Positions 8,374 through 17,196 of a stretch of 64,000 bases of DNA are shown piece by piece. The stretch is from Acidimicrobiaceae bacterium (GTDB lineage: Bacteria; Actinomycetota; Acidimicrobiia; Acidimicrobiales; Bog-793). The position numbers and the translations under genes were made by a program. A model generated the notes under the pieces. It saw only the letters and a program-made list of their open reading frames with translations, was not told where the DNA came from and did no database searches. Positions within the stretch are counted from its first letter, which is position 1. The number at the start of each line of letters is the position of its first letter. The stretch lies in the NCBI GenBank assembly GCA_025464005.1, contig JAODBO010000021.1, positions 1 to 64,000 of the forward strand. Direction: 5' to 3'.

Positions 8374-9558
8374 TCAGCTGACGGGCTTGAGCAGAATCGC
8401 GTCCCCCTGCCCACCGCCACCGCAGAGCGCGGCGGCGCCAAGCTCGCCTGATCCTCTCCGCAGCTCCTGAGCGAGGGTCAGCGCGACGCGGGCGCCGGAC
8501 ATCCCGATCGGATGGCCGAGCGCGATCGCACCGCCGTTGACGTTCACGATGTCCCCGGGCAGTCCCAGCTCACGTGTCGAGGCGACGACCACCGCCGCGA
8601 AGGCCTCGTTGAGCTCGAGCAGGTCGAGGTCGTCGATGCGCAACCCCCCTCGTCGGAGCGCGTCGAGGATCGCCCGAGCGGGCTGGGTGAGCAGTGACGT
8701 GTCCGGCCCGGCGACCTGGCCGTAGCCGACTATCTCGGCGAGCGGGGCGACGCCGAGGCGTTCCGCAACCGACGGTGCCACGACGACGATCGCGGCGGCC
8801 CCGTCGGAGATCTGGCTCGCGTTGCCGGCGGTGATGCTCCCCCCGACCGAAAATGCCGGCTTCAGTGCCGCAAGGCCCGCTGCGCTCGTGTCCGGCCGCA
8901 CGCCCTCGTCCTCGATGACCTTGTGCGACTCGCCGCGCCGGCCGGGCGACTCCACCTCGACGATCTCCTCGGCGAGACGGCCAGCGTCCCTCGCAGCCAC
9001 CGCCCGCGCGTGCGAGCGCACGGCCCACTCGTCCTGTTCGTCGCGGCTGATCCCGAACGCCGCTGCGTAGCGGTCGGTCGCTTCGCCCATGAGCATTTCG
9101 TCGAACGCGCAGGTGAGCCCGTCGGCGAGGATCGTGTCCCGGAGAGCGGCGTCCCCAAAGCGAATGCCCTGCCGAGCCCCGTCAACGACGTAAGGCGCTC
9201 TCGTCATCGACTCCATCCCTCCGGCGACGACGACCTCCGCCTCGCCGGCGCGGATCATGAGATCCGCTAGGTGGATGGCGGAGAGGCCCGACAAGCAGAC
9301 CTTGTTCAGCGAGGTGGCGTGCACCGACATGGGAAGGCCGGCTGCCACGGCGGCCTGGCGGGCCGTGCACTGGCCCTGTCCCGCCTGCAGGACGTGGCCC
9401 ATGACGACGGCGTCTACGTCATCGGGCGCAACCCCCGCGCGCGCCAGCGCCGCCGCGATCGCGACTCCGCCGAGCTCGGTCGCTGCGATGCCGGCCAGCG
9501 ATCCCGCGAGCTTTCCGATGGGCGTCCGAGCGCCTGCGAGGAGGTACGAGCCGGTCAT
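8374..9558 (-). CDS. acetyl-CoA C-acyltransferase (thiolase)
   Basis: A 394-residue thiolase. It condenses two acetyl-CoA or cleaves beta-ketoacyl-CoA. The nucleophile Cys is in [16 protein letters not shown] (~residue 90), the His in [17 protein letters not shown], and the second Cys in [12 protein letters not shown] near the C-terminus. The start ATG at 9558 overlaps the stop of the upstream CoA-transferase gene (ATGA), so the two are translationally coupled. With ScoA and ScoB it would turn acetoacetate into two acetyl-CoA: activation by succinyl-CoA, then thiolysis. Confidence 0.93.
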   Translation of the reverse strand: MTGSYLLAGARTPIGKLAGSLAGIAATELGGVAIAAALARAGVAPDDVDAVVMGHVLQAGQGQCTARQAAVAAGLPMSVHATSLNKVCLSGLSAIHLADLMIRAGEAEVVVAGGMESMTRAPYVVDGARQGIRFGDAALRDTILADGLTCAFDEMLMGEATDRYAAAFGISRDEQDEWAVRSHARAVAARDAGRLAEEIVEVESPGRRGESHKVIEDEGVRPDTSAAGLAALKPAFSVGGSITAGNASQISDGAAAIVVVAPSVAERLGVAPLAEIVGYGQVAGPDTSLLTQPARAILDALRRGGLRIDDLDLLELNEAFAAVVVASTRELGLPGDIVNVNGGAIALGHPIGMSGARVALTLAQELRRGSGELGAAALCGGGGQGDAILLKPVS

Positions 9559-10241
9559 GGTGCCCTTTCTGCGATCGGCGGGACGCGCCCCTCGGCGTCG
9601 ATCAGGCCGTCGGCGAGGAGCAGAGGCGGCTCGGTCGCGCGCTCGACCTCGTCGAGCCGGACGCCGGGGGCGAGCTCGACGAGCAGCAATCCCTTCGGGG
9701 TCACGTCGATGACGGCCAGATCGGTGATGATCCGATCCACCACCGCCCGGCCGGTGAGCGGTAGCGAGCACTCCTTCAGGATCTTCGGCGTGCCGTCCTT
9801 CGCCGCGTGCTCCATCACGACGATGATCCGCCGCGCCCCCTGCACGAGGTCCATCGCCCCGCCCATGCCCTTGATCAGCTTGCCGGGGATCATCCAGTTG
9901 GCGAGGTCGCCCGTGGCGGACACCTGGAACGCACCGAGGATCGCGGCGTCGACGTGACCGCCGCGGATCATGGCGAACGAGACGGCGGAGTCGAAGAAGG
10001 AAGCGCCGGGCACGACCGTGACGGTCTCCTTGCTGGCGTTGATGCAGTCGGGGTCTGTATCCCCCTCGAAGGGGTACGGCCCGACTCCGAGGATCCCGTT
10101 CTCGCTCTGGAGCACGACCTCGATGCCTTCTGGCACATAATTGGCCACGAGCGTCGGAAGCCCGATGCCGAGGTTGACATAGTCGCCGTCGGCGAGCTCG
10201 AGCGCGGCGCGCGCCGCTATATCTTCTCGGCCACGGCTCAC
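9555..10241 (-). CDS. scoB: 3-oxoacid CoA-transferase subunit B
   Basis: The B subunit of a succinyl-CoA:3-ketoacid CoA-transferase (family I). The GTG start at 10241 is chosen because it gives the usual N-terminus ([25 protein letters not shown] when read on) and overlaps the scoA stop as GTGA; the longer frame upstream is Arg-rich noise. The active-site Glu lies in the [10 protein letters not shown] segment. [14 protein letters not shown] and [18 protein letters not shown] are typical. About 228 residues, normal for the subunit. It works with ScoA as an alpha2beta2 enzyme. Confidence 0.93.
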   Translation of the reverse strand: MSRGREDIAARAALELADGDYVNLGIGLPTLVANYVPEGIEVVLQSENGILGVGPYPFEGDTDPDCINASKETVTVVPGASFFDSAVSFAMIRGGHVDAAILGAFQVSATGDLANWMIPGKLIKGMGGAMDLVQGARRIIVVMEHAAKDGTPKILKECSLPLTGRAVVDRIITDLAVIDVTPKGLLLVELAPGVRLDEVERATEPPLLLADGLIDAEGRVPPIAERAP

Positions 10242-11011
10242 GAGTCGACCCCAGCTTCGGGGCGGGGACGCGCGGTTTGTCGTTCGATGCGTTTCTCGAT
10301 CGTGTGCTCGACGCGCACAACTCGTTGCACGAACACGCCGGGGAGATGGACGGCGTCGGGATCGAGCTCGCCCACCTCGACGAGCTCCTCGACCTCGGCG
10401 ATGGTCACCCGCCCTGCCATCGCGCACAGCGGGTTGAAGTTGCGCGCCGACTGGTTGAACACGAGATTGCCCGAGCAGTCACCTCGCGCCGCGCGCACGA
10501 GCGCATAGTCCGTGACGACCGACCGCTCGAGCACGTATGGGTGGCCGTCGAACTCGCGCACCTCCCGAGGAGGCGAGGCGACGCTCACCGAGCCGTCGGG
10601 CGAGTAGCGCCACGGGATGCCGCCCTCTGCGACGAGCGTCCCGACCCCGGTGGGGGTGTAGAACGCCGGGATACCGGATCCTCCCGCGCGCAGCCGCTCG
10701 GCAAGTGTCCCCTGCGGGACGAGCTCGACCTCGAGCGCTCCGGCGAGGAACTGGCGGGCGAACTCCTTGTTCTCGCCGACGTACGAGCTGGTCATCCTTG
10801 CGATCTGCGCAGTGGCGAGCAAGGTGCCGAGGCCGAAGTCGTCGAGCCCGCAGTTGTTTGAGACGACGCTGAGCCCGGAGACGCCCGACTTGCGCAACGC
10901 CTCGATGAGCTCGACGGGGACGCCGCACAGCCCGAAGCCTCCGACGGCGAGTGACGAGCCGAACCCGATATCCGCAACGGCCTCGGCGGCCGAGGCGACG
11001 ACCTTGCTCAT
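10238..11011 (-). CDS. scoA: 3-oxoacid CoA-transferase subunit A
   Basis: The A subunit of the same CoA-transferase, 257 residues from the ATG at 11011 ([15 protein letters not shown]). It carries [13 protein letters not shown] (CoA-transferase signature), [12 protein letters not shown], and FYTPTGVGT. It is the first enzyme gene of a four-gene minus-strand operon with a GntR regulator 4 bp upstream and scoB overlapping downstream, so expression of all is probably controlled together. Confidence 0.93.
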   Translation of the reverse strand: MSKVVASAAEAVADIGFGSSLAVGGFGLCGVPVELIEALRKSGVSGLSVVSNNCGLDDFGLGTLLATAQIARMTSSYVGENKEFARQFLAGALEVELVPQGTLAERLRAGGSGIPAFYTPTGVGTLVAEGGIPWRYSPDGSVSVASPPREVREFDGHPYVLERSVVTDYALVRAARGDCSGNLVFNQSARNFNPLCAMAGRVTIAEVEELVEVGELDPDAVHLPGVFVQRVVRVEHTIEKRIERQTARPRPEAGVDS

Positions 11012-11015
11012 CGGC

Positions 11016-11780
11016 TCATGGTGATCGGAGCATGGCGGCGCCCCCGATGTGGTCTCGGACCGCGCGCATCGCTCGCTCGGGATCACGGGCGATCAGCGCC
11101 TCGTACACGGCGGTGTGCCCCGGCTGGGACCGGCGCACATGGTCGAGCTCCGCGGCGCCGTAGCGAGGGTACGCGTGCGCCTTCTCGATGATGGCGAGGA
11201 CGATCGTGCGTCCGAGCTCGTTCCCCGACGCACGCATGAGCGCGTCGTGGAACCGGATGTCGAGTGCCACGTACCGCTGCACGTCACCCATCGCGTAGGC
11301 GAGCTCCGACAGGAGCTCGCCTAGCTCGGCGATCTGCTCGTCGGTCGCGACGACAGCCGCTTGTGCGGCCATCTCGGCCTCGAGCGCCATGCGGACGGTG
11401 ACGAGATGGGAGAGGAAGCCGAGATTCTCGTCGTGGCGCACGCGTGCCGACAGCACGAGCGGGTCGAGCAGGTTCCACGAGTCGCGCTCAGTCGTCCAGG
11501 CGCCTTTGCCGTTGTGAACCTGCAGCAAGCCCTTTTGCTCGAGCACCTTCAGTACTTCGCGAATGACCGTCCGGCTCACCCCGAAGTGCTCGCAGAGAGC
11601 GGCCTCTCTCGGGAGCGGTGATCCGGGCGGGATCTCGCCACCGACGATCTGATCGACGAACTCCTCGACGACTGGGGTCGCGAGGCGTCTCGGCCGGCGG
11701 ACGGTGCGACCATCAGGACCGAGTGGTTGCCGCAGCATCGCGGTGTCCGACTCGGAGGGTGACGTGCTCATCATCGCCAA
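11016..11780 (-). CDS. FadR-family GntR transcriptional regulator (FCD domain)
   Basis: A 254-residue repressor-type protein. Residues ~35-100 form the winged helix (LPREAALCEHFGVSRTVIREVLKVLEQKGLL). The C-terminal FCD effector domain (~110-245) includes LDIRFHDALMRASGN, with the Asp and His ligands typical of metal-containing FCD domains that bind small organic acids. It heads the scoA-scoB-thiolase operon and is divergent from the sugar-acid dehydratase. A near-perfect palindrome sits in the shared promoter. The likely inducer is a sugar acid or keto acid, inferred from neighbours. Confidence 0.88.
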   Translation of the reverse strand: MAMMSTSPSESDTAMLRQPLGPDGRTVRRPRRLATPVVEEFVDQIVGGEIPPGSPLPREAALCEHFGVSRTVIREVLKVLEQKGLLQVHNGKGAWTTERDSWNLLDPLVLSARVRHDENLGFLSHLVTVRMALEAEMAAQAAVVATDEQIAELGELLSELAYAMGDVQRYVALDIRFHDALMRASGNELGRTIVLAIIEKAHAYPRYGAAELDHVRRSQPGHTAVYEALIARDPERAMRAVRDHIGGAAMLRSP

Positions 11781-11798
11781 CTCTACTCGACCCTTGAA

Positions 11799-11824
11799 GG
11801 TCCTAGCATCATTGTGCTAGGACC
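11799..11824. promoter_or_regulatory. palindromic operator candidate for the adjacent GntR regulator
   Basis: Arms GGTCCTAGCA (11799-11808) and TGCTAGGACC (11815-11824) are perfectly complementary, with a 6-bp spacer. The site lies 19 bp upstream of the GntR start and 90 bp upstream of the dehydratase start, so one bound dimer could control both directions. Confidence 0.6.
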
Positions 11825-11913
11825 TAGGTTAGGAAAACGGAAGAGGGCCGATGCTGCGGATAGGGCCGTGGAATCGACCTTTTCGAACCTTGGTCCGCAC
11901 AGACGGGAGAGGG

Positions 11914-12972
11914 ATGAAGATCGTCGAGGTCCGACTGGAGCGCTTGGTCGTGCCCGCATACTCGCCCCCCTTTCGGTGGCGCGACGGCTTGCCCGGCTCG
12001 GAGCCCGAGCTCGTCGGAGGCGTCCTACGGATTCTTACCGACGAAGGGGTCGAGGGCATAGCGCTCACCCAACGCGGGGTCATCGTCGAGGACGTACTCG
12101 ACCGCCGCCTGCGTGACGAGCTCGTCGGTGCGGATCCGCTCGACCGGGAGTGGCTGTGGCACCGAGTCTGGGAGATCGACCGGCTCGAGGAGCTCCCCGT
12201 CTACGCGCTCGGCCTCATCGACACCGCGCTGTGGGACCTGGCGGGCAAGGCCTTCGAGGTGCCCACGTACAAATTGCTCGGCGGCTATCGATCGGCCATC
12301 CCGGCGTATGCCTCGACGGTAACGTTCGCGTCGATCGAGGAGTACCTCGACGTCGCCGACCAGTGCCTAGAGCTCGGGTACCGAGCCATCAAGCTTCACG
12401 CGTGGGGAGACGCTCGCCGCGATGCTCAGCTCGGTGAGGCGCTTCGGGCCCATGTCGGCGACGACGTCGACCTCATGTACGACGGATCGGCCGGATTCGA
12501 CCTGGCGGACGCCGTGTACCTCGGCCGAGCGCTCGGGGGCGCCGGCTACCGCTGGTACGAGGAGCCGATGCGGGAGTTCAGCATCTCGGCCTACCAGCGA
12601 CTTGCCGAGCGCGTCGACGTTCCGCTGCTCGTCGGCGAGACGTCGGACGGCGTCCACATGAACATGGCGGACTTCATCATCTCGGGATGCGCGACCTATG
12701 TCCGTACGGGCACGTTGTACAAAGGCGGCTTCACCGGAGCGATGCGAATCGCGCACACCGCCGACTCGTTCCGGCTGCGCGCCGAGGTCCACGGCGGTGG
12801 GCTCGCGAATCTCCACCTGTGCATGGCGATTCCGAATACGACCTACTACGAGTCGCTCGTCACCTCCAACCCGGTAGCGCGCGAGCCACTCGTCGACTCG
12901 GACGGGCTCGTGCACGCACCGACCGGACCAGGGATCGGCTTCGGAGAGGACGAGCTCACGCCTTACGCCTGA
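11914..12972 (+). CDS. enolase-superfamily sugar-acid dehydratase (mandelate racemase type)
   Basis: A 352-residue enzyme from the ATG at 11914, preceded by GGAGAGGG. The barrel has AIKLHAWGD at ~159-165 (a K-x-H variant of the usual K-x-K), a metal-ligand Asp in LMYDGSAGF (~190), Glu in WYEEP (~216), Glu in VGETSDG (~242) and a His in EVHGG (~293). This pattern belongs to the mandelate-racemase group, most members of which dehydrate aldonic or uronic acids to 2-keto-3-deoxy acids. Exact substrate is not readable from sequence. It stands between the CoA-transferase operon and a sugar importer, consistent with a sugar-acid pathway. Confidence 0.83.
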   Translation: MKIVEVRLERLVVPAYSPPFRWRDGLPGSEPELVGGVLRILTDEGVEGIALTQRGVIVEDVLDRRLRDELVGADPLDREWLWHRVWEIDRLEELPVYALGLIDTALWDLAGKAFEVPTYKLLGGYRSAIPAYASTVTFASIEEYLDVADQCLELGYRAIKLHAWGDARRDAQLGEALRAHVGDDVDLMYDGSAGFDLADAVYLGRALGGAGYRWYEEPMREFSISAYQRLAERVDVPLLVGETSDGVHMNMADFIISGCATYVRTGTLYKGGFTGAMRIAHTADSFRLRAEVHGGGLANLHLCMAIPNTTYYESLVTSNPVAREPLVDSDGLVHAPTGPGIGFGEDELTPYA

Positions 12973-12977
12973 CACGC

Positions 12978-12999
12978 CTGGCATCGGTCCCGATGCCAG
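12978..12999 (+). terminator. intergenic hairpin after the dehydratase gene
   Basis: CTGGCATCGG and CCGATGCCAG form a perfect 10-bp stem with a 2-nt centre, 5 bp past the stop codon and followed by TTCCCC. It lacks a long T-run, as is usual in high-GC terminators. It may separate the dehydratase from the ABC genes or only reduce read-through. Confidence 0.5.
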
Positions 13000-13059
13000 T
13001 TCCCCGGGACGCAATAGACCACCAATCAAGCCATGACAAGCAAGACGAGAAGGGGGATC

Positions 13060-14433
13060 ATGCGAATCAATACGAGGACTTCAACGGGGCGGGCGCCGAG
13101 CAGGCGCCGTAGGGCGCTCTCGGGGGCCGCGAGCATCGCTGCGGCCTGCACGGGACTCGGCGCCATGGTCGGCGTGGGGGCAGCGTCGACTACGACGTCC
13201 GCGAACGCGCGAGCAAAGAGCGCCTCCAGCGAGACCGTGACCGTCTGGACCGACGCGACCCGGCTCCCGGGATTCAAGCTGTTCGAGACGACGCACCCCG
13301 GCGTGCATCTGAACATCGACACCTATAGCGGTGACAACAATGGGGCGAGCGACCTGCAGACGAAGATCGGGCTTTACAACCGAGTCGGAAATGGCTGGCC
13401 GGACGTCGTGTTCAGCGCCGAGGAGACCGACGCCGCCTGGACGTCATCGAAGCAGTACCACTTCGCGGCTCCGCTGAACGCCGGGCTCGTTCCGAGCTCC
13501 ACCCTCAACAACTTCGCGACCGGAGCGCTCGCCACGTGCACCTTCAACGGCAAGGTCTACTGCCTGCGAAACGACATCGGCCAGAACGTCCTTTGGTACA
13601 ACAAGACCCTCCTGGACAAGTTCGGCTACAAGGTTCCGACGACGTGGTCGCAGTACCAGCAGCTCGGCGAGCAGGTCGCCAAGCAGCACCCGGGCTACGT
13701 CATAGGCACTATCGGCGACGCGTGGAGCCAGGACGTGTACTTCTGGGCGAGCGAGTGCCCGTCCAACCACCTGATCTCCTCGACGAAGGTGGAGATCAAC
13801 ACGTCCGCGCCGGACTGCACCCGGGTGGCGAACCTCCTCGACCCGCTGATCGCCGACAGCTCATTGTCGAAGCTCTCCGTCGAGAGCTCGGACTTCGCGA
13901 AGCAGTACGGCAGCGCGGACAAAGTGCTCATGGAGGTCGGTCCCTCCTGGTATGGCGAGTACATCTTCGAGCTCGGCTACAAGGTCCCCTCGGGCCAGAT
14001 GGCCGCGGCGCTCCCGCCGACGTGGCCGGGTGACCACTACACCGGTGATGTCGGTGGCGGCATCTACATGGTGTCCCAGCACGCGAAGAACCCGAGGCTC
14101 GCGGCCGAGGTCGCGACGTGGATGGCCACGTCCACCGACTACCAGAAGACGGCGCCGACCTACCCCGCGTACCGCCCCGCCGCACAGGTCTGGCTGAAGG
14201 CCGTGAACGCGAGCGGCTACTTCGCCGTGAGCCCGGCGAACGTGTTCGCCCGGACCGCCAACGACGTCTGGCCCGGCTGGAGCTCCCTGCTGTTCAGCAC
14301 GGACGGGGTGTGGGCCGACACGGTCGTGCCCGGTCTCACCTCCGGCAAGTCGCTCAGCTCCCTGCTGCCCGCATGGGGCACTGCGCTGAAGAACCAGGCC
14401 CAGACGCTCAATTACTCGATCGTGACGAGCTAG
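13060..14433 (+). CDS. ABC sugar transporter, substrate-binding protein (CUT1)
   Basis: The start is the ATG at 13060 because AAGGGGG precedes it; the ATG at 13033 has no such site. The N-terminus is Arg-rich (RRRRALSG) followed by a hydrophobic stretch, so it is exported, perhaps as a lipoprotein at the AAAC position. The mature protein has the extracellular solute-binding family 1 pattern: ETVTVWTD, then WPDVVFS, YCLRNDIGQNVLWYNKTLLDKFG, VPTTWSQYQQLGEQ and GGGIYMVSQHAKNP. It delivers a sugar to the two permeases downstream. The ligand is not predictable. Confidence 0.9.
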   Translation: MRINTRTSTGRAPSRRRRALSGAASIAAACTGLGAMVGVGAASTTTSANARAKSASSETVTVWTDATRLPGFKLFETTHPGVHLNIDTYSGDNNGASDLQTKIGLYNRVGNGWPDVVFSAEETDAAWTSSKQYHFAAPLNAGLVPSSTLNNFATGALATCTFNGKVYCLRNDIGQNVLWYNKTLLDKFGYKVPTTWSQYQQLGEQVAKQHPGYVIGTIGDAWSQDVYFWASECPSNHLISSTKVEINTSAPDCTRVANLLDPLIADSSLSKLSVESSDFAKQYGSADKVLMEVGPSWYGEYIFELGYKVPSGQMAAALPPTWPGDHYTGDVGGGIYMVSQHAKNPRLAAEVATWMATSTDYQKTAPTYPAYRPAAQVWLKAVNASGYFAVSPANVFARTANDVWPGWSSLLFSTDGVWADTVVPGLTSGKSLSSLLPAWGTALKNQAQTLNYSIVTS

Positions 14434-14439
14434 CCCTCG

Positions 14440-15345
14440 ATGGCGCTCACGCTGCGGGCGCCATCGCGGGCTGTAACCCGCCGCCGACATCGGTCGGCGG
14501 CGGGTTACAGCTTCGTCGGGGCCTACGTCCTCCTCCTGCTCGCCTTCGGCGCGGCGCCGACCGCGTATGCGCTCTGGCTGGCGTTCACGACGAGCGCCGG
14601 AGGCGGCTTCGCCGGCTTCGGGAACTTCCTCCAGACCGCTCGCGACTTTCGCTTCATCCCGGCCGCCGAGCACCTCGCGTTCTACCTCGGCTTCTGGCTG
14701 GTCTCGCTCGTCGTGCTCGTCGTCGGGTTGGCGCTCGTCGTCCATAGCCGCGGGCCTCGAGCCTCGAAGGCCCTCCGCCTCGCCTACTACGTCCCTGGCG
14801 CCCTCGCCGGCGCCGCGAGCGTCATCGTCTGGCTGTTCGTGCTCGACCCGGCGGTGAGCCCCGTCGCGTTCATCCTCCACGCGTTCGGCTGGTCGACCTT
14901 CGACGAGGTCATCTCGCCCGGCCACCTTCCGGTGCTCTTCGCGATCATGGCGTTTTGGACCGGAGCCGGCGGCTGGATCCTCGTGATGTACGGGGCACTG
15001 AACAACATCCCGGAAGAGCTCATGGAGTCGGCCCGGCTCGATGGCGCGAGCCCGTGGCAGGTAGCGCTGCGTATCAAGCTCCCACTCATCCGCAAGTGGG
15101 TCGCGTACATGACGATCCTCGCGTTCGCCACCGGCACACAGCTCTTCGTCGAGCCACAGCTCGTGTCACAGGCGAGCGTCGGCATCATCAGTCCGAGCTG
15201 GTCGCCAAATCAGCTCGCCTACGTGTACGCCTTCCAGCTCGACAACTTCAACGGCGCATCGGCTATCGCCGTCGATCTGCTCATCCTCGGCCTGATCTGC
15301 GCGGTGCTCATCATCTCGCGCACCGGCCTCTTCGAGGCGAGCTGA
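14440..15345 (+). CDS. ABC sugar transporter permease 1 (CUT1)
   Basis: A 301-residue inner-membrane protein with about six membrane segments, the first at residues ~25-45. The EAA loop that contacts the ATPase is ELMESARLDGASPWQVALRI (~190-210). It starts 6 bp after the binding-protein gene. A 19-bp perfect hairpin occupies codons ~11-24. No ATPase gene is present in the operon, as in many actinobacteria that share one MsiK-type ATPase among several CUT1 importers. Confidence 0.9.
   Translation: MALTLRAPSRAVTRRRHRSAAGYSFVGAYVLLLLAFGAAPTAYALWLAFTTSAGGGFAGFGNFLQTARDFRFIPAAEHLAFYLGFWLVSLVVLVVGLALVVHSRGPRASKALRLAYYVPGALAGAASVIVWLFVLDPAVSPVAFILHAFGWSTFDEVISPGHLPVLFAIMAFWTGAGGWILVMYGALNNIPEELMESARLDGASPWQVALRIKLPLIRKWVAYMTILAFATGTQLFVEPQLVSQASVGIISPSWSPNQLAYVYAFQLDNFNGASAIAVDLLILGLICAVLIISRTGLFEAS
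14470..14511 (+). repeat. 19-bp perfect inverted repeat inside the permease start
   Basis: Arms 14470-14488 and 14493-14511 (GCTGTAACCCGCCGCCGAC and its complement) are exact, with a 4-nt loop. In RNA this is a very stable hairpin 36 nt after the binding-protein stop. There is no in-frame start after it, so it is translated as part of the permease. It could protect the upstream message or dampen permease synthesis. Confidence 0.8.
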
Positions 15346-15347
15346 GC

Positions 15348-16319
15348 ATGGCAGTCGAGCTCGGTGCTCCACACCCCTCGCCCGCCGTGCAGCCGCGCGC
15401 CGCGCTCGCGCGCGTCGACGGGCCACCTCCCGGGGGCCACCACGGTCCGACCGGACGCCTCGCCGCCCGTGTGCTCGCCGCGCTCGTTCTCGCGACCGCG
15501 GCCGCCTTCTTCCTCATCCCGCTGGTCTGGCTGCTCCTTGCGCCGACCAAGACCGACCACCAGCTCGTCGTGCAGTCGCCGTTCGCGTTCGGCTCCTTGG
15601 CGCGAGTCGCGACCAGCTGGAACCACCTCGTCGCGTACGAGGGCGGCGCGATCCTCGTGTGGCTCAGAAACTCGGCGATCTACTCCTTCTCGGGCACGGC
15701 GATCGCCATCCTCGTCGGGATCCCCGCCGGCTACGGCCTCGCGGTGACCCAATTCGTCGGCCGCAAGACGCTTCTGGTCGCCACCCTCGTTGTGATGATC
15801 ATGCCGAGCACAGCGCTCGTGCTCCCGCTGTTCCTCGAGATGAACGCGTTCCACCTGATCGGCAACGCGTTCTCCGTGATCCTCCCCTTCGCGTTCTTCC
15901 CCTTCGGGGTGTATCTCGCCTACATCTACTTCAGCTCCACGATCCCACCCGACCTGCTTGCGGCCTCGCGCATCGACGGCTGCACGGAGTGGAAGACGTT
16001 CCGCTTCATAGCGATGCCACTTGCGACTCCGGTCATCGCGCTCGTGGCGTTCTTCGACTTCGTGGCCTCGTGGAACAACTTCTTCCTGCCGTTCGTCATG
16101 CTGCCGAGCAGCAACCAGTATCCGGTGCAGGTCGGCCTCGAGAACCTGCTCTCGAGCACGCCGGCGTTTAATCCCACGATCGGCGGATCGCAGCTCGCCG
16201 TCTACCGCCCGGAGCTCGCGCTTGCGATCCTCGTCGCGATCGCTCCCGTCCTCATCGTCTTCCTCTTCGCCCAGCGGGCGCTCGTCGCTGGACTGCTCGC
16301 CGGGGCGACGAAGGAGTAG
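15348..16319 (+). CDS. ABC sugar transporter permease 2 (CUT1)
   Basis: A 323-residue membrane protein starting at the ATG at 15348, two bases after the first permease stops. A ~40-residue cytoplasmic tail precedes the first membrane segment (VLAALVLATAAAFFLIPLVW). The EAA loop is DLLAASRIDGCTEWKTFRFI. The last helix ends near LFAQRALVAGLLAG. It pairs with permease 1 to form the channel. Confidence 0.9.
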   Translation: MAVELGAPHPSPAVQPRAALARVDGPPPGGHHGPTGRLAARVLAALVLATAAAFFLIPLVWLLLAPTKTDHQLVVQSPFAFGSLARVATSWNHLVAYEGGAILVWLRNSAIYSFSGTAIAILVGIPAGYGLAVTQFVGRKTLLVATLVVMIMPSTALVLPLFLEMNAFHLIGNAFSVILPFAFFPFGVYLAYIYFSSTIPPDLLAASRIDGCTEWKTFRFIAMPLATPVIALVAFFDFVASWNNFFLPFVMLPSSNQYPVQVGLENLLSSTPAFNPTIGGSQLAVYRPELALAILVAIAPVLIVFLFAQRALVAGLLAGATKE

Positions 16320-16551
16320 CGCCCGGCTTCAGCCGTAGAGACAGGGAGCTCGACCCACCTCATAGGAATTCGATGCTCTGGAGCTGCCGTCGGGGTCGAT
16401 CAGGGGCCGAACGACGCGTGCGGCCGTTCTTGGGGACGCCTGGTCTGTGAGATGGGCCGGCGAATTCCCCCCGGCTGCAGCCGTGGTAGCCCCGCAGCCA
16501 GGAGTTGATGCCAGAAGTCTCCTCGATCGACGAGGGCGGTCTCGTTAGGAG

Positions 16552-16719
16552 CTAGGCGGCGAGCGGCTCACGCCTGGCGGGCCTGGCGAGCCGCGCGACT
16601 GGCGTCGCCACCTCCGCCGATCTCGAAGCGGCCTCGTGTTTCATCGCCCAGATGAGCGGGAGCACGGCGAACACGATCCCGAGGATCATGAATGGGATGG
16701 TAAGGAGCAATACGGTCAT
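16552..16719 (-). CDS. 55-residue single-span membrane peptide
   Basis: From an ATG at 16719 the frame reads MTVLLLTIPFMILGIVF and continues AVLPLIWAMKHEA, one strong membrane helix of ~24 residues, then a basic, Ala/Arg-rich tail ending at TAG 16554-16552. Similar short peptides beginning MTVLLL-x-IPFM are, to my knowledge, common and unannotated in actinobacteria. No clear ribosome binding site is visible. It is on the same strand as, and ~160 bp downstream of, the repeat peptide gene. Function unknown. Confidence 0.45.
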   Translation of the reverse strand: MTVLLLTIPFMILGIVFAVLPLIWAMKHEAASRSAEVATPVARLARPARREPLAA

Positions 16720-16876
16720 TATTCCGGTCAACCCGACCTCGGCTGCCGCACCTCGTCCTTTCCTTGAGCCGTCGCCATCAGGTTCCCGATGACATGACTC
16801 AGGATGGACCCGCCGTTCGAGAGCGCACCGGTACCTTGCTGTGAGCGGCCGGTGAAGCTCGTAGCGAAGGAGCCGC

Positions 16877-17170
16877 TTATCGATGCTCAGGACGACCCAT
16901 CAGATTGAGCCGTCCCTCGGCGTCCGGCCCGCCCATCAGATCGAGCCGTCCCGTTGCATCAGGCCCACCCATCAAATCGAGGCGATCCGCCGAGGCCGGA
17001 CTCGCAGTAGCCATCAGCGAAGCGGGAGAGATCGTGGTGATGTTGTCGCGCCCCTCCGGCGCTTCCGTGCTGTCGCTTGCTCCTCGTGGGGCCTTCGCTG
17101 GTGCCAGCGGGCCGTGCGTAGAACGGACCACCCTCAGCTGCGGCTTTCGGTTTCGTGCCAGCGGTTTCAT
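16877..17170 (-). CDS. 97-residue peptide with three C-terminal 12-residue repeats
   Basis: The ATG at 17170 has an ideal ribosome binding site (AGGAG, 6-nt spacing) and lies downstream of a palindromic promoter, so I treat it as a real gene. The first ~60 residues are basic then Ser/Thr/Ala-rich (KPLARNRKPQLRVVRSTHG; TTISPASLM). The last 36 residues are three copies of a unit close to GRLDLMGGPDAE. A leader followed by repeated Gly-containing cores is the layout of multi-core RiPP precursors, but no modifying enzyme is next to it and I know no named family with this repeat. A regulatory or structural role is equally possible. Confidence 0.55.
   Translation of the reverse strand: MKPLARNRKPQLRVVRSTHGPLAPAKAPRGASDSTEAPEGRDNITTISPASLMATASPASADRLDLMGGPDATGRLDLMGGPDAEGRLNLMGRPEHR
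16896..17003. repeat. three tandem 36-bp repeats
   Basis: Units at 16896-16931, 16932-16967 and 16968-17003 each begin CCCATCA(A/G)AT. The first two differ mostly in the last 15 bases and the third is more diverged. The unit length is a multiple of three and encodes the 12-residue repeat of the peptide gene on the minus strand. Confidence 0.8.
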
Positions 17171-17196
17171 CGCCCTCTCCTCTCGACTCGCCGCTT

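Noticed and set aside
8570-9028. Long Arg/Gly-rich frames opposite or beside the thiolase and CoA-transferase genes
   Set aside because: They are shadows of well-supported genes in high-GC DNA; composition is Arg/Pro/Gly with no family pattern.
14955-15347. N-terminal extension of the second permease frame
   Set aside because: It lies inside the first permease gene in another frame; the ATG at 15348 gives a normal-length permease.
16896-17003. CRISPR array
   Set aside because: The 36-bp units are directly adjacent with no spacers and keep a reading frame, so they are a coding tandem repeat.
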